From positions 1 through 32,457 of the forward strand of contig JAUVZL010000032.1 of the NCBI GenBank assembly GCA_030602565.1: a DNA stretch of 32,457 bases, read 5' to 3'. The stretch comes from Candidatus Stahliibacteriota bacterium (GTDB lineage: Bacteria; Hydrothermota; Tepidihabitantia; SM23-42). Numbering within the stretch: the first letter of the stretch is position 1; each line of letters begins with the position of its first letter. The notes beneath the pieces were generated by a model. It did not search any database and was not told the origin of the DNA. It was given only the letters and a program-made list of their open reading frames with translations. This document shows, piece by piece, positions 1 to 8,962 of this stretch. A program made the translations under genes and the position numbers.

Positions 1-157
1 ATTTAACCAGGCCCCTTATGAAGGAGCGTGATTTATCCAGGCCCCTTATGAAGGAGCGGGATTTATCCAGGCCCCTTATGAAGGAGCGGGATTTATCCAG
101 GCCCCTTATGAAGGAGCGGGATTTATCCACGCCCCTTATGAAGGAGCGGGATTTATC
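1..157. repeat. 30-bp tandem repeat array, five copies plus a partial
   Basis: Five head-to-tail units with an exact 30-base period start at 1, 31, 61, 91 and 121, followed by seven bases of a sixth. Units 2-4 are identical; units 1 and 5 differ at one to three positions. Each unit contains a near-palindrome, GCCCCTT-ATG-AAGGAGC, that can fold into a short hairpin. There is no variable spacer between copies, so this is not CRISPR. The array touches the window edge and may extend to the left. A single inverted copy lies at 27154-27186. Confidence 0.95.
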
Positions 158-164
158 AGGCAGC

Positions 165-244
165 CCAATTCAGCCCGTTAGATAACTGTCTCCGTCGAAA
201 CTCCGCACTATTAAAACCACCATGTATCTAACGGGGTAAATTGG
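165..244. repeat. Imperfect inverted repeat, 20-bp arms
   Basis: Arms at 165-184 and 225-244 are reverse complements apart from two mismatches, with a 40-base loop between them. Each arm contains the core CCCGTTAGATA or its complement. It sits directly after the tandem array and before the decayed sorting-module gene. It could be a small non-autonomous element or a decayed terminator. No T-run follows either arm, which speaks against a simple terminator. Confidence 0.6.
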
Positions 245-342
245 ACAACTACAATTATTAATACCCGGATTCCTACAGTTCCCATATCCATTACCCAAAA
301 TGAGAACTACTTCATGTTCTACGTAATAAAAGGAAAAAAGGG

Positions 343-1030
343 CTACTGCAATAATATTATCTTCTCTGTTTTTTCGTAACCTGAGGTTTCTAACCGCACA
401 AAATAAACACCAGCGGCTAAGTCTTTCGGCATTATCAGAAACTCATTCATGCCGATTTTTGCTTTACCATCAAATATCGTTTCAGCTAATGTAATCTCCT
501 TTCATTTTATGTTATGGCACTGAAAAGAAAAAAATGTCATAATTGTCTGAATCAAAGTCAATAAGAGTGGCAAACACAATTCCTGCAACAGATGAGGAAA
601 CTGCAATTTTTGGACTATCAACAGAATAAACTGTATTTGTATTTAATACCCTAGGTTCTTCCCAATCCTCACCTTGCTGCTTTGAAGTAAAATGTATCTT
701 ATTTTCATCACCCCAAATCAAATAGAGGATGTTATTATATGAAACCAAATCAGGTTCACTAAAAGGCACTGATGAAGTAGAACAAATACATACCGGTGTT
801 TGCCATTGAGAATTTTTAGACTTGTAAGTATAAAATATGCCGCGAGTTCTCCAAACAACATGAACTGTTCCTTCATTATCAACTGCAATTGAAGGGTCAC
901 TAGGCCACCTATAACGATAAAATACGATATCTTCAGGATCGGACCAGGAATCAGCAGTAGCATTGGTAGTATACACCACACTAGCGCCAGTATCAGATTT
1001 AAGCTCTGTCCAGATGACCACTTCAGGCTT
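343..1030 (-). pseudogene. Remnant of a secreted BNR/sialidase-like protein with a severed C-terminal sorting module
   Basis: On the minus strand an open frame ending at 512 encodes repeated blades such as PSIAVDNEGTVHVVW, DLVSYNNILYLIWG and SPKIAVSSSVAGIVFA, the pattern of BNR/sialidase-like beta-propeller proteins. In a different frame, 343-501 encodes the second half of a type A-like sorting module (GMNEFLI, AAGVYFVRLE, EKTEKIILL, stop). The two parts are out of frame and the first half of the module, with its usual PNPF strand, is missing. The upstream end runs into proS without a signal peptide, so the 5' part is lost too. I read this as one broken gene. An alternative is a short intact BNR protein (from about 1030 to 512) beside an unrelated relic. 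Confidence 0.6.
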
Positions 1031-1046
1031 GGAAGCACTCTGAGTA

Positions 1047-1075
1047 TTGACTTGACTAAAGATATGTGCTATATT
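1047..1075 (+). promoter_or_regulatory. proS promoter, predicted leaderless
   Basis: A -35 box TTGACT (1047-1052), a 17-bp spacer and a -10 box TATATT (1070-1075) match the sigma-70 consensus. The proS ATG is at 1083, seven bases after the -10 box, which is where transcription should begin. No Shine-Dalgarno sequence precedes the ATG. The promoter lies inside the relic of the opposite-strand BNR gene. Confidence 0.7.
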
Positions 1076-1082
1076 AAAAGTT

Positions 1083-2804
1083 ATGAAATTCAGCAAGTCA
1101 TTGATTAGTACATTACGCGAGGATCCCAAAGAAGCGGAAAGCAAAAGCCATCGTATTTTGCTGCGCGGCGGGTTTGTGAAACAACTTGCTTCAGGTGTTC
1201 ACATCTACCTACCGTTGGGCTGGCGTATACTGATGCGTATCGAGAAAATAATACGCGAAGAACTTGACCGCATCGGAGCTCAAGAAATGCTAATGCCGGC
1301 AATGTGTCCGAGGGAGGTCTGGGAGAAGTCAGGGCGCTGGTTCGAATATGGCGATGATATGTTCAAATTCAAAGACCGAAAAGGTCGGGATTATTGTCTT
1401 TGTCCGACTCACGAGGAGATAATAACGGAAATAGCCCGCAAGAGCATCCGTTCTTATCGAGACCTTCCCCAGATTTGGTATCAGATTCAGACCAAGTACC
1501 GGGATGAACTACGTCCGCGCTTTGGAGTAATCCGTTCTCGTCAGTTTATCATGAAAGATAGCTATAGCCTTGACCGCGACGAAGATGGGCTCAGTGAGAG
1601 TTTTGAGCTCCATAAGCAAGTCTACACGAAGATTTTCAGACGTTGTGGGCTCGATTTTGAAATTGTTGATGCGGCTGGTGGTTTAATGGGCACTGGTCAA
1701 TCAAACGAGTTTGTTGCTCGGGTTGATGGTGGTGAAGATACGATCGTGGCATGTACCGATTGTAATTATCGTGCTAATTTAGAAGCTGCTCAGGGCATTG
1801 GTAAAGCGCTTGATTTTGAGGATTGCCCTATTACTGAAGTCCATACCCCGGGGAAAAGAAGCGTTGACGAAGTCAGTGATTTCCTGAAAGTGGGAACTGA
1901 GAACCTCGTGAAAAGCATGTTCTACGCAGCGCCTGATAAAGAGCCTATTCTTATTTTGCTTCGTGGCGACTACGACATAAATGAAGGCGTGATCCAGAGT
2001 AGATTCGGGTTTTCTTACAAACCTGCTGATGTTGAAACGATCACCGAATATTTCGGTGCTGAACCGGGTTTCATTGGGCCAGTCGCTAAGGGCGACATTG
2101 CGATATACGCGGATGATTTGCTGAAAGGCGCTAAGGGTATGATAACCGGAGCTAATAAAAACGACTATCACATAAAAGGTTTGAATCTGGCGCGTGATGT
2201 TAAGGTGCGCGAATACTTTAATCTTCGGGTTGTAAAACAAGGTGATGCTTGTCCAAAGTGCCGCCATGAGCTTGAGTTGCATAATGCTTTGGAACTGGGA
2301 CATATTTTTAAGTTGGGAACCAGGTATTCTAAGCCGCTCGGTGCGACTTTCTTAAATGAAAAGGGTGAAGAGAAACCCATTATCATGGGAAGCTATGGGA
2401 TCGGGCTCGAACGCATTATGGCTTGTGTGTGTGAACAAAAAGGGGATGAACACGGTGCAGTGTGGCCGATATCCATTGCACCGAGTGAAGTATACATTAT
2501 TGTTTTGAATCCGTCAGATAAAGGTGTTGCAGGAGTTGCACAAGAGGTTATTCAGGCATTGACTAACAATGGATTTTCGGTTATTATAGACGACCGTGAT
2601 TTCTCAGCGGGGATCAAATTCAACGATTCGGAGTTGTTAGGTATTCCATTAAGGCTGACGATTGGTCCGAAAGGCATAAAGAACGATAGTTTTGATATTT
2701 ATCGGCGCGGGACCAAGGAAATAGTGAGGGTCGATAAAGGGTCGATACTGATGAAACTGCAAGAATTGAAGGACATTTTGTACCGGAGGTTGAATGAACG
2801 ATAA
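1083..2804 (+). CDS. proS: Prolyl-tRNA synthetase (bacterial type, with editing domain)
   Basis: This class II aminoacyl-tRNA synthetase charges tRNA-Pro with proline in the cytoplasm. Its 573 residues match the usual bacterial length. The CPTHEE segment (about residue 107) and motif 2, with RPRFGVIRSRQFIMKDSYS (about 144), lie in the catalytic core. The editing insertion that hydrolyses Ala-tRNA-Pro occupies roughly residues 225-400, with a recognisable LLRGDYDINE. Motif 3, GSYGIGLERIM, begins at about residue 436, followed by the anticodon-binding domain. The ATG at 1083 has no ribosome-binding site but sits at the expected transcription start of a strong promoter. The stop overlaps rimP by 11 bases, so proS opens the translation operon. 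Confidence 0.97.
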   Translation: MKFSKSLISTLREDPKEAESKSHRILLRGGFVKQLASGVHIYLPLGWRILMRIEKIIREELDRIGAQEMLMPAMCPREVWEKSGRWFEYGDDMFKFKDRKGRDYCLCPTHEEIITEIARKSIRSYRDLPQIWYQIQTKYRDELRPRFGVIRSRQFIMKDSYSLDRDEDGLSESFELHKQVYTKIFRRCGLDFEIVDAAGGLMGTGQSNEFVARVDGGEDTIVACTDCNYRANLEAAQGIGKALDFEDCPITEVHTPGKRSVDEVSDFLKVGTENLVKSMFYAAPDKEPILILLRGDYDINEGVIQSRFGFSYKPADVETITEYFGAEPGFIGPVAKGDIAIYADDLLKGAKGMITGANKNDYHIKGLNLARDVKVREYFNLRVVKQGDACPKCRHELELHNALELGHIFKLGTRYSKPLGATFLNEKGEEKPIIMGSYGIGLERIMACVCEQKGDEHGAVWPISIAPSEVYIIVLNPSDKGVAGVAQEVIQALTNNGFSVIIDDRDFSAGIKFNDSELLGIPLRLTIGPKGIKNDSFDIYRRGTKEIVRVDKGSILMKLQELKDILYRRLNER

Positions 2805-3255
2805 TTTTGAATTGCCGGTGGTAGTTGAATTAATCAAGCACATAGTGGATGAGGTCGACTTACGTTTATATGATTTGCATTTCAATGAAGTCACCAGGGT
2901 TTTTCGTGTATTCATCGACCGCGAGAATGGCACGGTAAGTATTGATGATTGCAAAAAGGTTAGTAAGCTAATTAACCGGGAGCTGGATCAGTCAGATATG
3001 GTTACTTTCGCGTACCGCCTTGAGGTTTCTTCGCCGGGTGTTGAAAGGCATTTGACAAGACCTGAACACTTTGCCTGGGCACAAGGTAAGATGGTGGAAA
3101 TAGATACTGGAGACCGTAAGATTAAAGGTTATCTTAGACGAACGAAGCAGGACGGTTTGGTTGTCGCGACCGATGGTGGAGAAAGTGTTGTGCTTTATTC
3201 ATCAGTTGTGAGAGCAAGGATTGTGGAGGACCTTGATTATGGCAAACGAAGATAA
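2794..3255 (+). CDS. rimP: Ribosome maturation factor RimP
   Basis: RimP helps assemble the 30S subunit. The 153-residue product has the usual length. The family's N-terminal domain is visible, with VFIDRENGTVSIDDCKKVS and then RLEVSSPGVERHLTRPEHF, the RimP signature, and a C-terminal SH3-like barrel (GYLRRTKQDGLVVATDGGE). The ATG at 2794 follows GGAGGT at 2785-2790 and overlaps the proS stop. The rimP-nusA-infB order is conserved across bacteria and supports the call. Confidence 0.95.
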   Translation: MNDNFELPVVVELIKHIVDEVDLRLYDLHFNEVTRVFRVFIDRENGTVSIDDCKKVSKLINRELDQSDMVTFAYRLEVSSPGVERHLTRPEHFAWAQGKMVEIDTGDRKIKGYLRRTKQDGLVVATDGGESVVLYSSVVRARIVEDLDYGKRR

Positions 3256-4663
3256 CTTGATTACTGAGGGCATGAAATCAATAGCCAGGGCAAGGGGTGT
3301 GAAGTTCGATTACGTGATTGAGTCGTTTACAGAAGCACTGAAGAATGGCGTGAAGAGGAAGTTCGGCAAGGGTGTTGAGTCAGAGGTGTCAGTAAATAAG
3401 TCGACCGGTGAAATCAGAATTTACACACTGAAAAAGGTTGTTGACAGTGTTCAGGATCCAGATAAGGAAATCGGGTTTGATGATGCGCGAAAAGAAAAAC
3501 CGACCATAGCGGTCGGCGACGACTTTCGCCAGCATATTCCAATTGCCGATTTAGGGAGGACGGCAATTGAATCGGTGAAGCAAACGCTTACTCAGCGGGT
3601 CAGTGAAGCAGAAAGAAATCGCATTATGACTGAGTATGACAAAAAGGTTGGAGAAATAGTCAAGGGTATTGTGAAAGTAGTAAGTCGCAATGAGATTCTG
3701 GTGGATCTAGGTCCAACCGAGGCGACAATACCTTCTTATGGGATAATGAGGAGCGAACACTACCGCTTGGATTCTCCGATTAGGGCAGTAGTCTCGCGCG
3801 TTGATCGTGCTCAATGGGGTCCAAAGATCATCCTTTCAAGAACTGATTCGAAATTCTTAGAGAGGCTGTTGTTCTACGAAATACCTGAGATAAAAGATGG
3901 TTTGATCCAGGTTATCAGGGTAGTTCGTGAGGCCGGCGTCCGCGCCAAAGTTGCAGTTCAAACACTTGATCTCAGGATTGATCCAATCGGCGCATGCGTT
4001 GGATATCGGGGCAGCCGCATCCAATCGATAGTGAAAGAGTTGTCCGGCGAACGTATAGACATCATACTGTGGAGTAAAGAGCCCAGTCTTCAGGTATCGA
4101 GAGGCCTTTCACCGGCAAAGATAAAGGAAGTTATTACCCTTGATGATAACCATGTATTGGCTGTTGTTGCTGACGAAGATTATTCAAAAGCAATCGGCAA
4201 GAATGGTGTTAATGTAGATCTGGCGTCGAGGCTATGTGCGGTTGAGATTGAAATCAAAAAGCTATCAGAGTACGAACAGGAACTAAAGGAAAAAGAGCTT
4301 GCTAAAATTAATATACAGGATGTTAAGGAACTCAAGCCGGCGATGCGCAAGATGATGAAAGAAAAAGGTTATTCAAATGTTCTCGCGGTATTGAACGCCC
4401 CGGTTGAAGAATTGAAGTTCCTTTTAAAACTCGACGACGAGGGTGTTGAGAATATTCTCGCAACACTGCACTCGGCTGAACAAATAGCCGCTCAAATAGA
4501 AGAACTCGAGGCAACCAAGGCGGCGAAAGCAAAGAGCGAGGCAGCAGAAGCAAAGACTGAGGCAGCAGAAGCAAAGACTGAGGAAAAGCAAGAAGAGAAT
4601 AGGCCTGAGGAAAAGAAAGTCGACCAAAAGGAGTCTGAGGATGTTAAAGAAAAAGGTTCATAA
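3239..4663 (+). CDS. nusA: Transcription termination/antitermination factor NusA
   Basis: NusA binds RNA polymerase and modulates pausing, termination and antitermination. I place the start at ATG 3239 (MANEDNLITEG), nine bases after GGAGG at 3225-3229, giving 474 residues; an upstream TTG at 3221 has no ribosome-binding site. Domains in order are the N-terminal polymerase-binding domain (1-125), S1 (about 134-200, VKGIVKVVSRNEILVDLGP), KH1 (about 215-280, GACVGYRGSRIQSI) and KH2 (about 300-345, AIGKNGVNVDLASRL). A helical segment (about 365-415) resembles the C-terminal repeats of some NusA proteins. The last 50 residues are a charged Glu/Lys/Ala tail. It overlaps rimP by 17 bases and infB by 23. 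Confidence 0.96.
   Translation: MANEDNLITEGMKSIARARGVKFDYVIESFTEALKNGVKRKFGKGVESEVSVNKSTGEIRIYTLKKVVDSVQDPDKEIGFDDARKEKPTIAVGDDFRQHIPIADLGRTAIESVKQTLTQRVSEAERNRIMTEYDKKVGEIVKGIVKVVSRNEILVDLGPTEATIPSYGIMRSEHYRLDSPIRAVVSRVDRAQWGPKIILSRTDSKFLERLLFYEIPEIKDGLIQVIRVVREAGVRAKVAVQTLDLRIDPIGACVGYRGSRIQSIVKELSGERIDIILWSKEPSLQVSRGLSPAKIKEVITLDDNHVLAVVADEDYSKAIGKNGVNVDLASRLCAVEIEIKKLSEYEQELKEKELAKINIQDVKELKPAMRKMMKEKGYSNVLAVLNAPVEELKFLLKLDDEGVENILATLHSAEQIAAQIEELEATKAAKAKSEAAEAKTEAAEAKTEEKQEENRPEEKKVDQKESEDVKEKGS
4538..4579 (+). repeat. Two 21-bp in-frame tandem repeats in the NusA tail
   Basis: Two identical 21-base units lie end to end at 4538-4558 and 4559-4579, each encoding EAAEAKT. They lengthen the charged NusA tail without breaking the frame. 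This is a likely replication-slippage site where tail length could vary between strains. Confidence 0.85.
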
Positions 4664-6728
4664 AGTAGCCAAAGATTTAGGTTTATCTAGCGCTGCATTG
4701 CTAAAGCTGTTGAAAGAACTGGACATAATAGTAAAAAGCCACATGTCAACTCTTTCTGAGGAAGAGATAAAAAAAGTCCGGCAGAAGATTTCAGAGGACA
4801 AAAAGAGAGTGAAGAAGGAATTTACTCGCCGCTACAAGAGACCAAAGGTTAAGATAATAAGGAAGAAGATCGATCCGGAAGCGATAAAAGAAAAAATAAA
4901 ATCGACCCTTGCCAAACTTGAGAAGAAAGAGATAAAAAAACACTACAAGCGTGAAATCCGGGTTAATGTTGAAGAAAAACCAAGTGAAAAAATCGTTGAA
5001 GTTGTCGACTTCATGACGGTGGCTGAATTTGCGCAGGCTTTGAAACTACCCACCAGCGATGTCATCAAGAAGTGTCTTGATTTGGGTTTAATGGTTAGTC
5101 TTAATCAGCGGCTTGATTTAGACACATTGACAGTTCTGAGTGATGAGTTTGGCTATGACGTGAAGGTTATGTCAATTGAAGACCAGATTGCGCCAGATGT
5201 TGAAGTGGAAGAACATGAAAGACCACCGGTTGTAACAATCATGGGTCACGTCGATCATGGTAAGACCACGCTCCTTGATGCCATCACCAAGTTGCGGATC
5301 GTAGAAGAGGAATACGGCAAGATCACCCAGCGCATGGCGGCTTATCAGATAGAATATCATGACAAGATCATTACCTTTCTGGATACACCGGGTCATGAAG
5401 CATTTACGGCGATGCGCGCGCGCGGTGCTCAAGTTACCGATATAGTCATCCTTGTGGTTGCCGCCGATGATGGTGTTATGCCGCAAACCGTTGAAGCAAT
5501 TGACCACGCACGTGCTGCAAATGTGCCGATAATCGTCTGCATCAATAAGATTGACTTACCCGGCGCGAACATCAACCGGGTGAAAACTCAACTCGCCAAG
5601 GCGAACGTTGTTATTGAAGATTTTGGGGGGAAATCAATTTGCGTTGAGACATCAGCTCTAAAAGGCGTCGGTATCTCAGATCTTCTGGATGCAGTGTTTG
5701 TTAAAGCTGAGGAGTTGAACCTGACCGCACCGTTTGATAAAAACGCCAAGGGGGTCGTTATTGAAGCGCGGCTCGACCGCGGTAAGGGTAACGTATCGAC
5801 AATCCTCGTCCAAGAAGGAAAGCTCAAAAAGGGTGATCCATTTGTCTGTGGCGCACATTTTGGTCGGGTTCGAGAAATATTTGATGAAAAAGTGAATAAA
5901 CTTACCGATGCTGGACCATCAACTCCGGTATTGGTTTTGGGATTCAGCGGTTTGCCTCAAGCTGGTGAAGTATTCTTTGTAGTAAATAATGAGCGGCAAG
6001 CTCGCGAGATTGCCGCTAAAAGGCAACTCGTGGAAAGAACGCGAAAACTCAAAGCAAAATCAAAAGTTACTTTGCTTGACCTTCAAGAAAAAATAAAGGC
6101 GGGAGAAACCAAAGAACTTAAACTCATTCTCAAAGCCGATGCCGCAGGTTCGGTGGAGGCTTTGGACGAGAAATTGAATGAGTTGAGCATGGAAGACGTT
6201 GGGGTCAAAGTTGTACACAAGGGCGTGGGTAAGATCAATGTATCAGATGTTTTGCTCGCTGAAGTCACTGGTGCGATATGCGTTGGGTTCCATGTTGGAC
6301 CGGATACGAATGCCTTTGATGCAGCAGAACGTGAGGGCGTTGAGATTCGGACTTACCGGTTGATCTATGAAGCACTTGACGACCTTAGATCTGCCATGTT
6401 AGGCATGTTGGAACCCATAATCACTGAAATTCTTATTGGCGAGGCTGAGGTCAGGGAGATATTTACCATTCCTAAATTCGGTTCGATCGCTGGTTGTTAT
6501 ATAAAAGACGGCAAGGTCCTGCGGGGTGCTGTCGCGCGTGTTAAGCGCGAGGGTAAAGAAATTCTGGTTTCAAAAGTTACCTCTCTCAAAAGATTCAAAG
6601 AAGATGTGAAGGAAGTATTGGCAGGATATGAATGCGGGATTGGTCTTGAACAAGGTAGTGATCTGCAACAGGGTGATACAATTCAACTCTACAAAGTAGA
6701 AGAAGCTACTGCCGAAGATGGTAAGTAA
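4641..6728 (+). CDS. infB: Translation initiation factor IF-2
   Basis: IF-2 is the GTPase that brings initiator fMet-tRNA to the 30S subunit and promotes subunit joining. The 695-residue product starts with an IF2_N-type helical module ([20 protein letters not shown]), then a lysine-rich linker and a second IF2_N-like segment ([20 protein letters not shown]). The G domain carries GHVDHGKT (about residue 202), DTPGHEAF (about 248) and NKID (about 302). Domains II-IV follow, including the C-terminal fMet-tRNA-binding barrel. The ATG at 4641 lies seven bases after AAGGAG (4628-4633), inside the nusA 3' end. The product is on the short side for the family because the N-terminal region is compact. 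Confidence 0.97.
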   Translation: MLKKKVHKVAKDLGLSSAALLKLLKELDIIVKSHMSTLSEEEIKKVRQKISEDKKRVKKEFTRRYKRPKVKIIRKKIDPEAIKEKIKSTLAKLEKKEIKKHYKREIRVNVEEKPSEKIVEVVDFMTVAEFAQALKLPTSDVIKKCLDLGLMVSLNQRLDLDTLTVLSDEFGYDVKVMSIEDQIAPDVEVEEHERPPVVTIMGHVDHGKTTLLDAITKLRIVEEEYGKITQRMAAYQIEYHDKIITFLDTPGHEAFTAMRARGAQVTDIVILVVAADDGVMPQTVEAIDHARAANVPIIVCINKIDLPGANINRVKTQLAKANVVIEDFGGKSICVETSALKGVGISDLLDAVFVKAEELNLTAPFDKNAKGVVIEARLDRGKGNVSTILVQEGKLKKGDPFVCGAHFGRVREIFDEKVNKLTDAGPSTPVLVLGFSGLPQAGEVFFVVNNERQAREIAAKRQLVERTRKLKAKSKVTLLDLQEKIKAGETKELKLILKADAAGSVEALDEKLNELSMEDVGVKVVHKGVGKINVSDVLLAEVTGAICVGFHVGPDTNAFDAAEREGVEIRTYRLIYEALDDLRSAMLGMLEPIITEILIGEAEVREIFTIPKFGSIAGCYIKDGKVLRGAVARVKREGKEILVSKVTSLKRFKEDVKEVLAGYECGIGLEQGSDLQQGDTIQLYKVEEATAEDGK

Positions 6729-7011
6729 ATTATATGTGGGCCAATGTACACTTGATCTACACGTCCCCAACTGCCAGTCTCTAAAAGAAAAAAGAAGAGT
6801 CATAAAGAGCATAAAAGAAAGATTGAAAAACCGTTATAATGTATCGGTCTGCGAATTTGGAGACCTCTCTTTATGGCAGCGGACTCAGCTGGGTATTGTT
6901 ACTTGTGGTAATGAACGGACCATCGTGGACTCAACGATAAAGACGGTCATTAATTTCTTGGAGCGTGTTCATACCGTGACATTACTTGATGTCAAGCAGA
7001 GGGTTGTTTGA
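6718..7011 (+). CDS. DUF503 (YlxP-like) small protein
   Basis: A 97-residue protein with the DUF503 pattern: an N-terminal YVGQCTLDLHVPNCQSLKEKRR, then a helix and FGDLSLWQRTQLGIVTCG. This family (YlxP in Bacillus) is a small ferredoxin-like fold often encoded between infB and rbfA; its biochemical role is not settled. The start overlaps the infB end by 11 bases and its stop overlaps the rbfA ATG (TGATG at 7009-7013), so translation is probably coupled on both sides. Confidence 0.9.
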   Translation: MVSKLYVGQCTLDLHVPNCQSLKEKRRVIKSIKERLKNRYNVSVCEFGDLSLWQRTQLGIVTCGNERTIVDSTIKTVINFLERVHTVTLLDVKQRVV

Positions 7012-7349
7012 TGCGCAAAGAAAGGGTGGCGTCTGTTCTAGTCAGGGAGATATCAAACATCGTTCTCCATGAAATAAAAGATCCACGTCTTGGCTTCATA
7101 ACCATAACGAGTGTTGATGTTAGCCCTGATTTAAAATGCGCCAAAGTTTTTTTTTCATGCCTTGGCGACAAATCGCAGAGTCTCCATACATTAATCAGGG
7201 CAAAGGGTTTTATAAAGAGTGTTTTGGCACAGCGTATTAGAATAAGGTGTGTGCCTGATCTTGATTTTGAGGTAGATGATAGTTATGAACATGGTAGGGA
7301 AATAGATGAATTGTTTGAAGAGATTAGTCCAGATAATAAAAAAGAGTAG
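7011..7349 (+). CDS. rbfA: Ribosome-binding factor A
   Basis: RbfA is a KH-fold factor needed for late 30S maturation and 16S rRNA 5'-end processing. The ATG at 7011, in the TGATG overlap with the upstream gene, gives 112 residues beginning MRKERVASVLVREIS; a TTG at 7008 would add only one residue. The family hallmarks ISNIVLHEIKDPRLGFITIT and SPDLKCAKVFFS are clear, as is the C-terminal PDLDFEVDDSYEHGREIDEL. Its 3' end overlaps the next gene by 44 bases. Confidence 0.95.
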   Translation: MRKERVASVLVREISNIVLHEIKDPRLGFITITSVDVSPDLKCAKVFFSCLGDKSQSLHTLIRAKGFIKSVLAQRIRIRCVPDLDFEVDDSYEHGREIDELFEEISPDNKKE

Positions 7350-8280
7350 GCGAATCGTAGTTGCTACTCACATTGACCCTGATGCTGATGGTATATCAGC
7401 GGCGTTGAGTTGTGGTTATCTTGTGAAACACTACAAACAAAGGAGACCTAAGCTCTTTTGCCATTCTCGGATCCCGGGGAAATATGGTTTTGTTTTGGGC
7501 AACTGGATGTTTACAAAACAACTGCCTGTGTTTGACCTCCTGATCGCGGTTGACTCAGCAGGCATATCGAGGATATTCCCTGACCCTGACTATCTTGGAC
7601 CAGGGGTTTTGGAGTCCAAGTGCATCGTCAATATTGACCACCACAAAAGCAACGATGCATTTGGTGTGTTGAAGATAGTGAAAGAAGACGTTTCCTCGGC
7701 TTGTGAGATCATTTACACTATATTCAAGGATCTGGGCATCAAGATAAGGAAACCGCTCGCTGAGATATTCTATTGCGGTATATACAGCGAGACTGGAGGT
7801 TTTGTCTACCCGAATACCACCCAGGAATCTCTGACCATAGCTTCAGAACTGGTTGGTTTGGGAGTAGAACCAGGGTCGATATCTAAGAAACTTAATGCCA
7901 AGACATTGAACGGAACCCTGCTATTGAGTGAAGTTCTGAAAACCATAGATATAGAGAACTCAGTTGGCGTGATGCATCTTACCCGGAATATGCTCAAGAA
8001 ATGTAATGCAAAGATGGTTGATTCAGAACATTTCGTATCTTTTCTCCAAGCGATTCATAATGTTCGGGTTTCATTTTTCTTGCGCGAAGAGAAGAAAGGA
8101 ACGCGTGTTAGCTTACGGAGCGACGGCGTAATTGATGTTGACAAACTGGCGGCACGTTTTGGGGGAGGTGGTCATCGTCTTGCTGCTGGGGTTAGGGTAA
8201 AGATGTCAATACATGCAGCAAAGAAAGAACTATTGCTCGCCATACATCGAGAGATTAGAAAGCAACGTCGCAATAAGTAG
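7306..8280 (+). CDS. DHH/DHHA1 phosphoesterase, NrnA-like
   Basis: This is a bifunctional oligoribonuclease/pAp phosphatase-type protein of 324 residues. Members degrade short RNA oligonucleotides or pAp and some cleave cyclic dinucleotide products; the substrate cannot be told from sequence. The metal-binding DHH domain shows THIDPDADGISAAL (about residues 21-34), a later Asp motif LLIAVDSAG, and NIDHHKSND. The C-terminal DHHA1 domain has FGGGGHRLAAG near residue 285. I use ATG 7306, five bases after AGGGA, inside rbfA; a TTG at 7315 is the alternative. Position between rbfA and truB is typical for nrnA. Confidence 0.9.
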   Translation: MNCLKRLVQIIKKSRRIVVATHIDPDADGISAALSCGYLVKHYKQRRPKLFCHSRIPGKYGFVLGNWMFTKQLPVFDLLIAVDSAGISRIFPDPDYLGPGVLESKCIVNIDHHKSNDAFGVLKIVKEDVSSACEIIYTIFKDLGIKIRKPLAEIFYCGIYSETGGFVYPNTTQESLTIASELVGLGVEPGSISKKLNAKTLNGTLLLSEVLKTIDIENSVGVMHLTRNMLKKCNAKMVDSEHFVSFLQAIHNVRVSFFLREEKKGTRVSLRSDGVIDVDKLAARFGGGGHRLAAGVRVKMSIHAAKKELLLAIHREIRKQRRNK

Positions 8281-8305
8281 TAAATCGGCAATGTTGGTCT
8301 TTTCA

Positions 8306-8322
8306 AGTAAGCAGTAAGCAGT
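8306..8322. repeat. 7-bp tandem repeat (AGTAAGC) abutting truB, shared with 27050-27063
   Basis: Two and a half units of AGTAAGC run into the truB GTG start. The 14-base core TAAGCAGTAAGCAG recurs exactly at 27050-27063, in the spacer after xerD, beside another single unit at 27034-27040. This is the only intergenic gap (40 bases) inside the translation operon, and the repeat fills much of it. Confidence 0.7.
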
Positions 8323-8959
8323 GTCTGGGAAAATCCGACTAATCGATAAACCAGTGGGTTTTACTTCATTCCAGATCGTCAAAATTTTCAAACGACACCA
8401 CAAGAAAGTCGGGCATGCCGGGACGCTTGATCCCTTTGCCAGTGGTTTGCTCATTGTGCTAATCGGCAGTGCAACAAAGGACTTCGTGTCTTATCAGAAC
8501 TGCAGCAAGGAGTACACTGGTGAAATGGTGCTTGGTATGGTGACTGATACCTATGACATAGCGGGAAACATACTTGAACAGCGGTGCAGCGAGAGCGAGA
8601 AAAACTATGCAATCGATGGTCTGAACCAGATAGCACGTAGTTTTACTGGTGAGATCGAGCAGGTGCCGCCCAGGTTTTCTGCAATCAAACAGGGCGGTGT
8701 AAAATTATATGAGTTGAGCCGGCAGGGGGTAGTGGTTCAGCCAAAGAAACGCAAGGTTATGATAGTACGTTTTTCAATTACTCGGGCAGCGTATCCGATA
8801 CTCCATTTTTATGCACTTGTTGGTGCTGGTGTGTATGTCAGATCGCTCGTCTTTGAATACGGTAAGCGGTTAGGTTGTGGGGCGACACTTCTGTCATTGC
8901 GGAGAACAAGGATAGGTGAATACAGGGTCGAAGCCGCACAAAAGATAGGTGAAATATAG
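8321..8959 (+). CDS. truB: tRNA pseudouridine(55) synthase TruB, short form
   Basis: TruB converts U55 of the tRNA T-loop to pseudouridine. The 212-residue product starts at GTG 8321 (MSGKIRLIDKPVGFTSF), exactly where family members begin; an in-frame stop at 8315 excludes anything earlier. The catalytic motif HAGTLDPFASG places the active Asp at residue 37. KEYTGEMVLGMVTDTYDIAG, PPRFSAIKQGGVKLYE and GVYVRSLVFEYGKRLG are further family motifs. The protein ends shortly after RRTRIGEYRVEAAQ and so lacks the C-terminal PUA-like domain of longer homologues. No Shine-Dalgarno sequence is visible; a tandem repeat lies directly upstream. Confidence 0.94.
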   Translation: MSGKIRLIDKPVGFTSFQIVKIFKRHHKKVGHAGTLDPFASGLLIVLIGSATKDFVSYQNCSKEYTGEMVLGMVTDTYDIAGNILEQRCSESEKNYAIDGLNQIARSFTGEIEQVPPRFSAIKQGGVKLYELSRQGVVVQPKKRKVMIVRFSITRAAYPILHFYALVGAGVYVRSLVFEYGKRLGCGATLLSLRRTRIGEYRVEAAQKIGEI

Positions 8960-8962
8960 GTT

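Noticed and set aside
1-157. CRISPR array
   Set aside because: The 30-bp units are directly joined with no variable spacers, and no cas gene is in the window.
1779-2303. 174-codon frame opposite proS
   Set aside because: It is wholly inside proS on the other strand, lacks a recognisable family, and is best explained as a shadow of the real gene.
3221-3238. TTG start for NusA six codons upstream
   Set aside because: A Shine-Dalgarno sequence at 3225-3229 lies inside that extension and correctly precedes ATG 3239.
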